A DNA stretch of 64,000 nt from Mycobacterium colombiense (GTDB lineage Bacteria > Actinomycetota > Actinomycetes > Mycobacteriales > Mycobacteriaceae). Under the pieces are notes generated by a model. It did no database searches. It was not told the DNA's origin and saw only the letters and a list, made by a program, of their open reading frames with translations. Position 1 is the first letter of the stretch. Each line of letters opens with the position of its first letter. The stretch is taken from the NCBI RefSeq assembly GCF_001665835.1, contig NZ_LZSX01000079.1, positions 94,975 through 158,974 of the forward strand, read 5' to 3'. Positions 44,022-55,770 of this stretch are shown one piece after another. Position numbers and translations under genes: made by a program.

Positions 44022-44116
44022 CCCGCCACTTGCTCCCCGCCGCCCGACGCGGATGCTCAGCGACCCGCCTGAGCAGCCTCCCCGGCGCGAGCGGTCGGGA
44101 GTGGGTGGCGGGTTTT
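44022..44116. terminator. Imperfect long stem followed by TTTT between ripD and the acyltransferase gene
   Basis: CCCGCCAC (44022-44029) pairs with GTGGCGGG (44105-44112), continued by CTCCC/GGGAG after a 3-base internal loop; an inner CTCAG...CTGAG hairpin lies between. TTTT follows at once. This could end the ripD transcript, though the stem encloses ~75 nt and is not a classic terminator. Confidence 0.35.
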
Positions 44117-44136
44117 CGGTAAATTAGCTGTCGATC

Positions 44137-46290
44137 ATGCAGACCCCGCCACCCTCTCCTGCGCCGGACGCCACCGCCGATCCGGGGGCCACGGGAGTGC
44201 GCAAAGCGGGATCCCAGGGGTTCTATCGCTACGACCTCGACGGCCTGCGCGGCATCGCGATTGCGTTGGTCGCCGTCTTTCACATCTGGTTCGGCCGCGT
44301 CTCCGGTGGCGTGGACGTCTTCCTGGCGCTGTCCGGATTCTTCTTCGGCGGCAAGGTGATTCGCGCCGCGCTGAACCCGGCCGTGACGCTGTCGCCGGCA
44401 GCCGAGGTAGTCCGGCTCATCCGACGGCTGGTGCCCGCCCTCGTCGTGGTGCTGGCCGGTTGCGCGGTGCTGACCATCCTGGTTCAACCGGAGACCCGCT
44501 GGGAGACATTTGCCGACCAAAGCCTTGCCAGCCTCGGCTACTACCAGAACTGGGAGCTGGCGAACACCGCCTCGGACTACCTGCGGGCGGGCGAAGCCGT
44601 CAGTCCGCTGCAGCACATCTGGTCGATGTCGGTGCAGGGCCAGTTCTACGTCAGCTTCCTGGTGTTGATCGCCGGCCTGGCCTACCTGTTCCGGCGCCCG
44701 CTGGGCGCACGGCTGCGGACCGTGTTCCTGGTCGTGCTGACCGCGTTGACGGTGGCCTCGTTCGTCTACGCGATCATCGCGCACCAGCAGGACCAGGCGG
44801 CCGCCTACTACAACACCTTTGCGCGGGGCTGGGAGTTGTTGCTGGGCGCGCTGGTCGGCGCGGTGGTGACCCGGGTCGGCTGGCCCATGTGGGTGCGGAC
44901 GGTGGTGGCCACGGTCGCGCTGGGCGCGGTGCTGTCCTGCGGGGCGCTGATCGACGGGGTGCAGGAGTTCCCCGGCCCGTGGGCGCTGGTGCCGGTGGGC
45001 GCCGCCATGCTGCTGATCCTCGTCGGGGCCAACCTGCAGGGCGACCGGTTGCCGCTGCCCAACCGGATCCTGGCGACGCGCCCGTTGGTGGAGCTGGGCG
45101 CCATGGCGTATGCGCTGTACCTCTGGCACTGGCCGCTGCTGATCTTCTGGCTGTCCTACAGCGGCCACAAGCACGCCAACTTCGTCGAAGGCGCGGTGCT
45201 GCTGCTGGTGTCCGGGGTGCTGGCCTATCTGACCAACCGGCTCGTCGAGGACCCGTTGCGCTACCGCGCATCCTCGAAGCCTGCGCCTGCGGCGACCAGG
45301 CCGTGGCCGACGCGCCTGGCCCGGCCGACGATGGCGCTCGGATCGGCCATCGTGCTGCTGGGCGTGACGCTGACGGCGACCTCATTCACCTGGCGTCAGC
45401 ACGTCACGGTCTTGCGGTCGGCCGGCAAGGAGCTCAGCGTCCTCAACCCGCAGGACTACCCCGGCGCGCGTGCGCTGACCGAACGCGTGCGGGTGCCCGC
45501 GCTGCCGATCCGGCCCTCCGTCTTGGAGGTCAAACAGGACCTGCCCGCCACCACCCGGGACGGGTGCATCAGCGACTTCGTCAACCCCGCGGTGGTCACC
45601 TGCACCTACGGCGATGTGGCCGCCGACCGGACCATCGCGCTGGCCGGTGGGTCACACGCCGAGCACTGGCTGCCCGCACTGGACATCCTGGGCAAGACGC
45701 ACCACTTCAAGCTCGTGACGTATCTGAAGATGGGCTGCCCGCTGTCGACCGAGCAGGTCCCGCTGATCATGGGCAACAACGCCCCCTACCCGCAGTGCCG
45801 CGAGTGGGTGCAACGCTCGATGACCAAATTGGTCACCGACCGGCCCGACTACGTCTTCACCACCACCACCCGGCCGTGGAACATCAAAAGCGGCGATGTA
45901 ATGCCCGCCACCTACATAGGGATCTGGCAAACGTTGTCCGACAACAACATTCCCATTCTCGGCATGCGGGACACCCCGTGGCTGGTGAAGAACGGACAAC
46001 CGTTCGACCCGGCGGACTGCCTGGCCAAACGGGGCGGCACCGCGCAGTCATGCGCGATCAAGCGTTCCGACCTGCTCTCGGACCACAATCAGACGCTCGA
46101 CTTCGTCGGACAGTTCCCGCAGCTCAAGGTGCTCGACATGTCGGACGCGATCTGCCGCACCGACGTGTGCCGTCCGGTCGAGGGAAACATCCTGATCTAC
46201 CACGGCGCCCACCACCTGACCCCCACCTACGTGCGGACGATGACACCCGAATTGGGCCGCCAGATCGCCGAGGCCACCGGCTGGTGGTGA
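44137..46290 (+). CDS. Acyltransferase-3 family membrane protein with C-terminal SGNH-like domain, Rv1565c type
   Basis: 717 residues. The N-terminal part starts YRYDLDGLRGIAIALVAVFH and has about ten spans, the AT3 layout in which an acyl group crosses the membrane. After residue ~470 an extracytoplasmic SGNH-like domain follows. Its block I reads AGGSHAEHWLPAL (usually GDSH) and the last block ILIYHGAHHLTPTY (usually D..HL), so the Ser and His remain while the Gly/Asp pattern is altered. Such proteins O-acylate glycans or cell-wall polymers; the substrate is unknown. It sits between ripD and treX. Confidence 0.87.
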   Translation: MQTPPPSPAPDATADPGATGVRKAGSQGFYRYDLDGLRGIAIALVAVFHIWFGRVSGGVDVFLALSGFFFGGKVIRAALNPAVTLSPAAEVVRLIRRLVPALVVVLAGCAVLTILVQPETRWETFADQSLASLGYYQNWELANTASDYLRAGEAVSPLQHIWSMSVQGQFYVSFLVLIAGLAYLFRRPLGARLRTVFLVVLTALTVASFVYAIIAHQQDQAAAYYNTFARGWELLLGALVGAVVTRVGWPMWVRTVVATVALGAVLSCGALIDGVQEFPGPWALVPVGAAMLLILVGANLQGDRLPLPNRILATRPLVELGAMAYALYLWHWPLLIFWLSYSGHKHANFVEGAVLLLVSGVLAYLTNRLVEDPLRYRASSKPAPAATRPWPTRLARPTMALGSAIVLLGVTLTATSFTWRQHVTVLRSAGKELSVLNPQDYPGARALTERVRVPALPIRPSVLEVKQDLPATTRDGCISDFVNPAVVTCTYGDVAADRTIALAGGSHAEHWLPALDILGKTHHFKLVTYLKMGCPLSTEQVPLIMGNNAPYPQCREWVQRSMTKLVTDRPDYVFTTTTRPWNIKSGDVMPATYIGIWQTLSDNNIPILGMRDTPWLVKNGQPFDPADCLAKRGGTAQSCAIKRSDLLSDHNQTLDFVGQFPQLKVLDMSDAICRTDVCRPVEGNILIYHGAHHLTPTYVRTMTPELGRQIAEATGWW

Positions 46291-46351
46291 CCCGCCTTAC
46301 TCCTGGCCGCTTACCCGAGTGAGCGCCACCGCGCGCGGATAAGGTCGATAG

Positions 46352-48553
<2,202 letters not shown>

Positions 48554-48556
48554 CGC

Positions 48557-50854
48557 ATGGCTTTACCCGTCATCTCCACCTACCGGCTGCAACTGCGAGG
48601 TGAGTCCAGCGGGTTCGCGTTCACCTTCGCCGATGCGGAAAACCTGCTCGACTACCTGAACGACCTCGGGGTGTCGCACCTGTATTTGTCTCCGATCATG
48701 ACCGCAACCGCGGGGTCGAGCCACGGCTACGACGTCACCGACCCCACGACGGTGTCGCCCGAGATCGGCGGCCAACAGGGCCTGGCGCGACTGTCGGCGG
48801 CGGCGCGGGCGCGCGGCATGGGCCTGATCGTGGACATCGTGCCCAACCATGTGGGCATCGACCAGCCCGGGCAGAACCCCTGGTGGTGGGACGTCCTGCG
48901 GAACGGCCGTTCTTCGCCCTACGCAACGTATTTCGACATCGACTGGGACCTCGACGACGGCCGCATCGTGTTGCCGGTGCTGGGGTCCGACGACGACGCC
49001 GCCGGCCTCACCGTCGACGGTGACCTGTTGCGCCTGGGCGATCTGGCGTTCCCGATCGCGCCCGGCACCGCTCGGGGCACCGGCCCCGAGGTGCACGACC
49101 GCCAGCACTACCGGCTGGTGGGCTGGCGCAACGGCGTCTGCGGTTACCGCCGCTTCTTCTCGATCACCTCGCTGGCCGGGTTGCGTCAGGAGGATCGCGC
49201 CGTTTTCGATGCCACCCACGGCGAAGTCGGGCGGTGGTTCGCCGAGGGGCTGGTCGACGGCATTCGCATCGACCACCCCGACGGCCTGTCCGACCCGTGC
49301 GGATACCTGGCGTGGCTGCGCGAGCTGACCGGCCCGCAGGCGTGGATCGTGATCGAGAAGATCCTGGCCGTCGACGAGGCGCTCGAGCCCACCCTGCCCA
49401 TCGGCGGCACCACCGGCTACGACGTGTTGCGCGAAACCGGGGGCGTCCTGGTGGATCCGAAGGGTGCCCCGGCGCTGACCGCGCTGGTGGAGTCGGCCGG
49501 CGTGGACTACCAGGCCATGCCGGACATGCTGGTGGATCTCAAGATCCGCTCGGCCACCGACACGCTGGCCAGTGAGCTGCGCCGACTGCGCCGCAGCATC
49601 GTGGCCGCCACCGGCGCCGACCATCCGCAGCTGCCCGAGGCGGTGGCCGCGCTGCTCACCCATATCGGGGTGTACCGCTGCGACTACCCCGGCCTGGTCG
49701 CGCTGCTGCCCACCGCCCTGGCCGAAACCGAGGCGGCCGCACCGGATTTGGGGCCCGCGCTGCAGGTGCTGGCCGCGGCGCTGGCCCGCGGCGGTGAGCC
49801 GGCCACCCGGCTGCAGCAGCTGTGCGGCGCCGTCACCGCCAAGGCCGTCGAGGACTGCTTGTTCTACCGCGACGCCCGGCTGGTTTCGCTGAACGAGGTG
49901 GGCGGCGAGCCGCACCGCTTCGGTGTCGGCGCGGCCGAATTCCATCACAGCGCCGCCACCCGGGCCCGGTTGTGGCCGCAGACCATGACGACGCTGACCA
50001 CCCATGACACCAAGCGCGGCGAGGACGTCCGGGCCCGGATTTCGGTGCTGTCCCAGGTGCCGTCGCTGTGGACCGAGTTCCTCGCGCGCTGGGAGATCGC
50101 CGTGCCCTCCCCCGATCCGGCGACCGGACAGTTCTTGTGGCAGAACATCTTCGGCGTGTGGCCTGTCAACGGCGAGGTCACCGATGCGCTGCGCGACCGG
50201 CTGCACGCCTACACCGAGAAGGCCATCCGGGAAGCGTCCTGGCACACCTCGTGGAACGATCCGGATGCCGAGTTCGAGGACGCGGTGCACCGGTGGCTGG
50301 ACACCGTGCTCGACGGCCCGGTGGCCGGCCAGCTGACCGAGCTTGTCGCCCAACTCAATCCACATGCCGCAAGCGACGCGCTGGCCCAGAAGATGCTGGC
50401 GCTGACCGTGCCCGGAATCCCCGACGTGTATCAGGGCACCGAGCTGTGGGACGACAGCCTGGTCGACCCGGACAACCGCCGGGCCGTCGACTACGCCGCC
50501 CGGCGCGCCGCCCTGCAGGCGTTGGAGCATCCGAAAATCCGGGTCGTCACCACCGCACTTCGGGTGCGCCGTGACCATCCGGACGCCTTCCTGCACGGCG
50601 ACTACGTCCCGGTGCTGGCCAACGGCGAGGCCGCCGATCACGTGCTGGCCTTCCTTCGGGGCGAGGACATCGTAGTGGCGGTGACCCGCTGGACCGTGCG
50701 GCTGACCGAAACTGGTTGGGGTAATACGGTTTTGCCGCTGCCGGACGGAACCTGGAAGGACGCGCTCACCGGGGCGATCGCCGACGGCCCGACGTCGGCC
50801 GCCCAATTGTTCGCCGATCTGCCGGTGGTTCTGCTGGAGCGCCACCATGACTGA
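48557..50854 (+). CDS. treY: Maltooligosyltrehalose synthase
   Basis: 765 residues, GH13 with the TreY insertions. Visible are YRLQLRGESSGFAFTFADA, SHGYDVTDPTTVSPEIGG (in parts), DIVPNHVGID, GIRIDHPDGLSDPCGYL, IVIEKILA and TTHDTKRGEDVRAR. It turns the reducing end of a maltodextrin into a trehalose unit. Its end overlaps treZ by 8 nt. Confidence 0.97.
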   Translation: MALPVISTYRLQLRGESSGFAFTFADAENLLDYLNDLGVSHLYLSPIMTATAGSSHGYDVTDPTTVSPEIGGQQGLARLSAAARARGMGLIVDIVPNHVGIDQPGQNPWWWDVLRNGRSSPYATYFDIDWDLDDGRIVLPVLGSDDDAAGLTVDGDLLRLGDLAFPIAPGTARGTGPEVHDRQHYRLVGWRNGVCGYRRFFSITSLAGLRQEDRAVFDATHGEVGRWFAEGLVDGIRIDHPDGLSDPCGYLAWLRELTGPQAWIVIEKILAVDEALEPTLPIGGTTGYDVLRETGGVLVDPKGAPALTALVESAGVDYQAMPDMLVDLKIRSATDTLASELRRLRRSIVAATGADHPQLPEAVAALLTHIGVYRCDYPGLVALLPTALAETEAAAPDLGPALQVLAAALARGGEPATRLQQLCGAVTAKAVEDCLFYRDARLVSLNEVGGEPHRFGVGAAEFHHSAATRARLWPQTMTTLTTHDTKRGEDVRARISVLSQVPSLWTEFLARWEIAVPSPDPATGQFLWQNIFGVWPVNGEVTDALRDRLHAYTEKAIREASWHTSWNDPDAEFEDAVHRWLDTVLDGPVAGQLTELVAQLNPHAASDALAQKMLALTVPGIPDVYQGTELWDDSLVDPDNRRAVDYAARRAALQALEHPKIRVVTTALRVRRDHPDAFLHGDYVPVLANGEAADHVLAFLRGEDIVVAVTRWTVRLTETGWGNTVLPLPDGTWKDALTGAIADGPTSAAQLFADLPVVLLERHHD

Positions 50855-52577
50855 ATTCCGGGTCTGGGCACCCAAACCCGCGCAGGTTCGGCTCGACGTC
50901 GACGGCCGGGTGCACGCCATGCGGCGCTCGGATGACGGTTGGTGGCATGCGACCGTGGCGACCGCGCCCGACGCCCGCTACGGCTACCTGCTCGACGACG
51001 ACCCCACCGTGCTGCCCGACCCGCGGTCGGCCCGCCAGCCCGACGGAGTTCACGCCCGCTCGCAGTTGTGGGATCCGGCCGCCGCGACGTGGACAGACAC
51101 CGGGTGGGCCGGCCGCTCGGTCGGGGGTGCGGTGATCTACGAGCTGCACCTGGGCACGTTCACCGAGGCCGGCACGTTCGACGCCGCCATCGAGAAGCTG
51201 GACTACCTGGTCGATCTCGGCGTGGACTTCGTCGAGCTGATGCCGGTGAATTCCTTTGCCGGCACCCATGGTTGGGGATACGACGGCGTGCTGTGGTACA
51301 GCGTGCACGAACCCTACGGCGGACCCGACGGGCTGGTGCGCTTCGTCGACGCCTGCCACGCCAAGGGTGTGGGCGTGCTGATCGACGCGGTCTTCAACCA
51401 CCTCGGGCCATCGGGCAACTACCTGCCGCGATACGGCCCCTACCTGTCGTCGGCGAGCAATCCGTGGGGCGAGGGCATCAACATCGCCGACGCCGATTCC
51501 GACGAGGTGCGCCGCTACATCATCGGGTGCGCGTTGCGCTGGATGCGTGATTTTCACGCCGACGGCCTTCGGTTGGACGCGGTCCACGCGCTGGTGGACA
51601 CCACCGCGATCCATATCCTCGAAGAGCTCGCCACCGAAACGGATTGGCTGGCACAGCAATTGGGTCGCCCGCTGTCGCTGATCGCCGAGAGCGACCTGAA
51701 CGACCCGCGGCTGATCACCCCGCGCGATCGCGGCGGCTACGGCCTCACCGGACAATGGGCCGACGACATTCATCACGCCATCCACACCGCGGTGTCCGGC
51801 GAGCGCCAGGGCTACTACGGTGACTTCGGCAGCCTGGCCACCCTGGCGCAGACGCTGTGCCACGGCTTCTTCCACGCCGCCACCTATTCGTCGTTCCGGC
51901 ACCGCCGCCACGGGCGGCCGCTGGACACCAGCGAGAAGTCCGGCATCCCGGCCACCCGGCTGGTCGCCTACACCTGCACGCACGATCAGGTCGGCAATCG
52001 CGCCCTGGGAGATCGCCCGTCGCAGAACCTGACCGGCGGCCAGCTGGCCATCAAAGCCGCGCTCGTGCTCGGATCCCCCTACACCACCATGCTGTTCATG
52101 GGTGAGGAGTACGGGGCCTCGACCCCGTTCCAATTCTTCAGCTCGCACCCCGAACCGGAGCTGGCGCGGGCCACGGCCGAAGGACGCAAGGCCGAGTTCG
52201 CCGAACACGGCTGGGACGCCGACGAGATCCCCGACCCGCAGGATCCCCAGACGTTCGCGCGCTCCAAACTGGCCTGGGCCGAGGTCGACACCGGCGAGCA
52301 CGCCCGGCTGCTCGGCCTGTATCGCGACCTGATCGCGTTGCGGCGCAACCACCCCGACATGGCCGATCCCTGGCTGGAACACCTCGCGGTCGACTACGAC
52401 GAGGACGAACGCTGGATCAGCGTGTCCCGTGGCCGGTTGCGCATCGTGTGCAACCTCGGTGCCGAGCCGGTGAGGGTGCCGGTCAGCGGTGATGTGGTGC
52501 TGGCCTGGGACGAGCCCGCCGTCGATGCCGACGGCACTGTGCTACAAGGCCATTCGTTCGCCATCTTGTCGGTCTGA
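50847..52577 (+). CDS. treZ: Maltooligosyltrehalose trehalohydrolase
   Basis: 576 residues, GH13. Catalytic regions LIDAVFNHLGPSGNY, GLRLDAVHALVD, LIAESDLND and YTCTHDQVGNRALG are present, with FMGEEYGASTPFQFF near the C-terminus. It releases trehalose from maltooligosyltrehalose, completing the TreX-TreY-TreZ route from glycogen. ATG 50847 inside the end of treY indicates coupling. Confidence 0.97.
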   Translation: MTEFRVWAPKPAQVRLDVDGRVHAMRRSDDGWWHATVATAPDARYGYLLDDDPTVLPDPRSARQPDGVHARSQLWDPAAATWTDTGWAGRSVGGAVIYELHLGTFTEAGTFDAAIEKLDYLVDLGVDFVELMPVNSFAGTHGWGYDGVLWYSVHEPYGGPDGLVRFVDACHAKGVGVLIDAVFNHLGPSGNYLPRYGPYLSSASNPWGEGINIADADSDEVRRYIIGCALRWMRDFHADGLRLDAVHALVDTTAIHILEELATETDWLAQQLGRPLSLIAESDLNDPRLITPRDRGGYGLTGQWADDIHHAIHTAVSGERQGYYGDFGSLATLAQTLCHGFFHAATYSSFRHRRHGRPLDTSEKSGIPATRLVAYTCTHDQVGNRALGDRPSQNLTGGQLAIKAALVLGSPYTTMLFMGEEYGASTPFQFFSSHPEPELARATAEGRKAEFAEHGWDADEIPDPQDPQTFARSKLAWAEVDTGEHARLLGLYRDLIALRRNHPDMADPWLEHLAVDYDEDERWISVSRGRLRIVCNLGAEPVRVPVSGDVVLAWDEPAVDADGTVLQGHSFAILSV

Positions 52578-52633
52578 GTGGGCTGTGGATAACTGAATAG
52601 CGGCGCGGCGGGCGCACCCCCGATGATGCCGCC

Positions 52634-52816
52634 ATGAGTCAATCTGAATTCGGTCACCCATTGCGGCGGATCTGTAGGCGCAAGCCGAGCCGCCGCGCCA
52701 CCAACCCGGCGTCGGGCCGGCACACCGCGCGCCACGACATGCCGCCGTATCCCAGCGTCGAGCTGTTGTGGAGCGGACCCGGGCCCGGCGCCACCGACGA
52801 CGACGAGGGCGCTTGA
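52634..52816 (+). CDS. Possible small basic protein, unsupported family
   Basis: 60 residues, Arg-rich at the start (PLRRICRRKPSRRATNP) and acidic at the end. It fills most of the 246-nt gap between treZ and the convergent MocR gene. There is no good ribosome binding site and I recognise no family, so it may be a chance reading frame. Confidence 0.3.
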   Translation: MSQSEFGHPLRRICRRKPSRRATNPASGRHTARHDMPPYPSVELLWSGPGPGATDDDEGA

Positions 52817-52823
52817 GCTGCGG

Positions 52824-54152
52824 CTAGACGATGGTCCGCCCGGCCGGATGCACGGCGCGGGCGACCGCGTCGGCGAGTGGATCGATCTCGTCGGGAGTCA
52901 GGTCGGAGATCGTGATGCGGATGCCCGGCGGCGTGTTCATCCGGAACCGGCTGCCCGGTGCCGCCGCCCAGCCGGTGCCGAGCAACCGGGACACTGTGAC
53001 CGCCTCGTCGGGAACCGGCACCCACACGTTGAGCCCCGAGCGCCCGTGCGCCGGTAGACCGCGTTCGGTCAGGGCGTCGCAGAGCCGTCCGCGGTTGTCG
53101 GCGTAGTGCCGCTCGGCCGTCGCGACCAGCTCCCCAGCCCCCTGGTCGGACCACAGGTCGACGGCGAGCCGCTGCAGGAAGTGGCTCACCCAGCCCGGCC
53201 CGAGCCGCAACCGGCCGTGCACGCGTTCGATCGTGCGGTGGTCTCCGGCGAGGACGGCCACCCGCAGGTCGGGGCCGTAGGCCTTGGACGCCGAGCGGAC
53301 GAACGCCCAGTGCGCGGTGCAGCCGGCCAGGGTGTGCAGCGGCGCCCCGGAAATACCCGCGCAGTGGTCGTCTTCGACCAGCAACAGGTCCTCGGCCCGC
53401 CGCGCCAGCAGCGAATGCAGCGAGTCGGCGCGTTGCTCCGAAAGCGCAGCGCCCGTGGGGTTTTGCGCACGGTTGGTGAGCACCAGTGCTCGCACCCCAC
53501 TCCCCAGCGCCCGGGCCAGGTCGTCGGCCAGCGGGCCGTCGTCGTCGACCCGCACCGGCTCAGCCGAAAGCCCCAGTGCAGCAAGGAGATCGAGGAGGTT
53601 GGCCCAGCCCGGATCCTCGACGGCGACGCGATCGCCGGGGCGCAGATGCGCGGTGAGCACGCGCTCGATGCCGTCCAGCGCGCCGCTGGTCACTCCCAGG
53701 TGATCGGCGGGGATCCCATCCGCGGCCAGCGCGCTACGGGCGAACTCCTCCAGCGCCGGCGACAGTCCCGGCCCGCCGTAGAGCACGGGCTGGCCGGCGC
53801 CCGGGCCGGCCAGCGAGGCGCCGGCAATCGGCAACAGGTCCGGGCGCGGGTTGCCGGTCGACAGGTTGCGCACGCCCGCGGGCACGTCGAGGCCGAGCAG
53901 CGAGCGCGGGGTGGTCGCCGGGCGATGGCGCACGCGGGTGCCGCGCCGGCCGGCGGTCTCGACGGCCCCGCGATGACGCAGCAGCCGGTAGGCCGCGGCG
54001 GCGGTGTTCGCGTTCACGCCGAGCTGGGCGGCCAGCTCGCGCACCGGCGGGAGCGCATCGCCGGGCGCCAGGGAGCCGGCGGAGACCGCCGCTTCGATGC
54101 TGGCGGCTATGGATTCCGCCCCGGTTCCGGTTATGCTGTTTTGTACTGGCAC
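52824..54152 (-). CDS. MocR/PdxR-type regulator (GntR winged helix fused to an aminotransferase-like domain)
   Basis: 442 residues. Residues 1-75 are a GntR-type winged helix (PPVRELAAQLGVNANTAAAAYRLLRHRGAVE). The rest is a fold-type I aminotransferase domain with the PLP lysine in FVRSASKAYGPDLRVAVLAG and NRAQNPTGAALS. MocR proteins use PLP or an external aldimine as effector and commonly control a divergent gene. Here that gene is the flavin split-barrel protein at 54193. The GTG start at 54152 lies 7 nt after CATAAT, so the mRNA may be leaderless. Confidence 0.88.
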   Translation of the reverse strand: MPVQNSITGTGAESIAASIEAAVSAGSLAPGDALPPVRELAAQLGVNANTAAAAYRLLRHRGAVETAGRRGTRVRHRPATTPRSLLGLDVPAGVRNLSTGNPRPDLLPIAGASLAGPGAGQPVLYGGPGLSPALEEFARSALAADGIPADHLGVTSGALDGIERVLTAHLRPGDRVAVEDPGWANLLDLLAALGLSAEPVRVDDDGPLADDLARALGSGVRALVLTNRAQNPTGAALSEQRADSLHSLLARRAEDLLLVEDDHCAGISGAPLHTLAGCTAHWAFVRSASKAYGPDLRVAVLAGDHRTIERVHGRLRLGPGWVSHFLQRLAVDLWSDQGAGELVATAERHYADNRGRLCDALTERGLPAHGRSGLNVWVPVPDEAVTVSRLLGTGWAAAPGSRFRMNTPPGIRITISDLTPDEIDPLADAVARAVHPAGRTIV

Positions 54153-54169
54153 GCAACATATTATGTACT
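54142..54169. promoter_or_regulatory. MocR operator candidate: TGTACT direct repeats 22 bp apart
   Basis: TGTACT occurs at 54142-54147 and 54164-54169 in the same orientation, exactly two helical turns apart, between and overlapping the starts of the divergent MocR gene and its partner. Direct repeats of this kind are how characterised MocR proteins (GabR, PdxR) bind as head-to-tail dimers. Flanks are also similar (TTTGTACTGG, TTATGTACTAG). Confidence 0.5.
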
Positions 54170-54192
54170 AGAACAAACTAGAGGGCAATCTC

Positions 54193-54864
54193 GTGGACAC
54201 CGCATACCAGCCGACGGCACGCACCACCCCGACCCGCTACCGGGAGCGCGCGCACTACGAACGCCGCGCCATTCACGACATCCTCGACGAGGCGCTGATC
54301 TGCCATCTGGGCTACTCGAGCGCCGGTCGGACCGTGGTCTTGCCCACGACGCATGCCCGGCTCGACGAAACGCTCTACCTGCACGGTTCGACGGGCGGCG
54401 GCCCGTTGCTGGCGGCCAGGGCGGCCCAGGCGTCGGGGTCGGGCCTGCCGGTCTGCGTCACCGTCGCCCTGGTCGACGGTCTGGTGCTGGCCCGGTCGGC
54501 GATGCACCACTCGGTGAACTTCCGCTCGGTGGTCGCGGTGGGCGACGCGCGCGTCGTCGACGATCCGGCGGAGAAGTCGCGAGCGCTGAGCTGCCTGCTC
54601 GACCACATCGCGCCAGGGCGCGCAGCCGACTGCAGGGCGCCCGATGCCCGCGAGCTCGCCGCGACCGGGGTGCTCGCGCTCGACCTCGTCGAGGTGTCGG
54701 CGAAGGTCCGCAGCGGTCCCCCGGCCGACGATCCGCAGGACGTTGCGCTGCCGCACTGGGCGGGCGTGGTGCCGCTGAGCCTGACGGCCGGAACGCCGGT
54801 GCCGGCCGACGACCTGACGCCCGGCACCACTGAGCCAACGTACTTACGGGAGCACCGACGCTGA
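54193..54864 (+). CDS. Pyridoxamine 5'-phosphate oxidase-like FMN-binding split-barrel protein
   Basis: 223 residues from GTG 54193 (AGAGGGC upstream). The split-barrel pattern is visible in RRAIHDILDEALICHLGYSSAG, VVLPTTHARLDETLYLHGS, SAMHHSVNFRSVVAVG and HIAPGRAADCR, similar to the NimA/flavin-nucleotide-binding group. It may reduce a flavin-dependent substrate or bind FMN or haem; the true function is unknown. Divergent from the MocR gene, so likely its target. Ends with a 21-nt convergent overlap with the PAP2 gene. Confidence 0.8.
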   Translation: MDTAYQPTARTTPTRYRERAHYERRAIHDILDEALICHLGYSSAGRTVVLPTTHARLDETLYLHGSTGGGPLLAARAAQASGSGLPVCVTVALVDGLVLARSAMHHSVNFRSVVAVGDARVVDDPAEKSRALSCLLDHIAPGRAADCRAPDARELAATGVLALDLVEVSAKVRSGPPADDPQDVALPHWAGVVPLSLTAGTPVPADDLTPGTTEPTYLREHRR

Positions 54865-55749
54865 GCCGCGTGCGCGTCGGGTGTTGTCCCACCAGGATCC
54901 GACGAGCATGACGGTGCCGGCCCAGGCCATGCCCAGCAGCCAACCGGACAGCACATCGCTGACGTAATGGACTCCCAGATAGACGCGGGAAAACCCGACC
55001 ACGAACGTCACGCCGGCCGCCATCGCCCATACCATCACGCGCCCGGTCCACCAGGGCATCAGCCAGCGGGTCAGCATCCACGCGGAGATGACCATGCTCG
55101 CGGCGGTGCCGGTTGCATGTCCGGAGGGAAACGAATACCCGTCCGCGTCGATCAGGGCGAAAGGCAGCGCGGGGCGGTTGCGACCCACCAAGACTTTGGC
55201 GGTAAACAGCACGAGGGGAATCCCGACGCCAGCAACCAGGGCGAGCACCACCGGCCGCCACGACCCGCACCGCCAACCGGCAACTACGGAGATCGGCAAG
55301 GCCACCGCAGCCAGGAAAACCGGACTGCCCGCGTCGGTGACCACGCGCAGAACGGTGGTCAGCCACAGATCACGGTGGGCCGCGAGCCACCGAGTCGTCG
55401 GTTGGTCGAATCCGGCGATGCCGTCGCCCTCGAGCACGTCATCTAGCACTTCGGTGAAGCCGACCGCCAGCGCCACGACCACGACCAGCCCGAGAAGCAA
55501 CGCGACAGCGGCGACGCTCGGGGGCAACCGCCGGGCCAGCGCCGGGTCCCTGGCGCCGATCCGATCGCGTGCCCAGGTCAGCCCTGCGCCGATCACGGCG
55601 GAGTTGGTCACCCTCTGCCAAAGCCCGAGCAACAGGCGCCCGTGCCGAGCAATCCATACCGCCGCCCACGCCAGCAGTAGAAGACAGGCCACAAAGCCGG
55701 CGCTGACAAGGCCGAAACCGGCGGTACCGGGTCCATAAGGCGGGCGCAT
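54844..55749 (-). CDS. PAP2-family membrane phosphatase
   Basis: 301 residues with about seven spans. The three phosphatase motifs are present: KVLVGRNRP, FPSGHATGT and SRVYLGVHYVSDVLSGW. These enzymes remove phosphate from lipid carriers such as undecaprenyl or decaprenyl pyrophosphate or from phosphatidic acid, facing the outside. ATG 55749; the ilvA stop is 21 nt upstream in the same orientation. Confidence 0.88.
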   Translation of the reverse strand: MRPPYGPGTAGFGLVSAGFVACLLLLAWAAVWIARHGRLLLGLWQRVTNSAVIGAGLTWARDRIGARDPALARRLPPSVAAVALLLGLVVVVALAVGFTEVLDDVLEGDGIAGFDQPTTRWLAAHRDLWLTTVLRVVTDAGSPVFLAAVALPISVVAGWRCGSWRPVVLALVAGVGIPLVLFTAKVLVGRNRPALPFALIDADGYSFPSGHATGTAASMVISAWMLTRWLMPWWTGRVMVWAMAAGVTFVVGFSRVYLGVHYVSDVLSGWLLGMAWAGTVMLVGSWWDNTRRARGSASVLP

Positions 55750-55770
55750 GTCTGGCGGCGGCCCCGGCCG

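Noticed and set aside
43198..45174. 658-residue minus-strand frame rich in RRLLQRRLL repeats
   Set aside because: It is antisense to ripD and the acyltransferase gene; the repeats mirror the QQxP tract.
48563..50920. 785-residue minus-strand frame opposite treY
   Set aside because: treY is unmistakable from its GH13 motifs; the antisense frame is open only because of high GC at third positions.
53106..54833. 575-residue plus-strand frame across the MocR gene and into the split-barrel gene
   Set aside because: It lies antisense to a well-supported MocR gene and then out of frame with the next gene.
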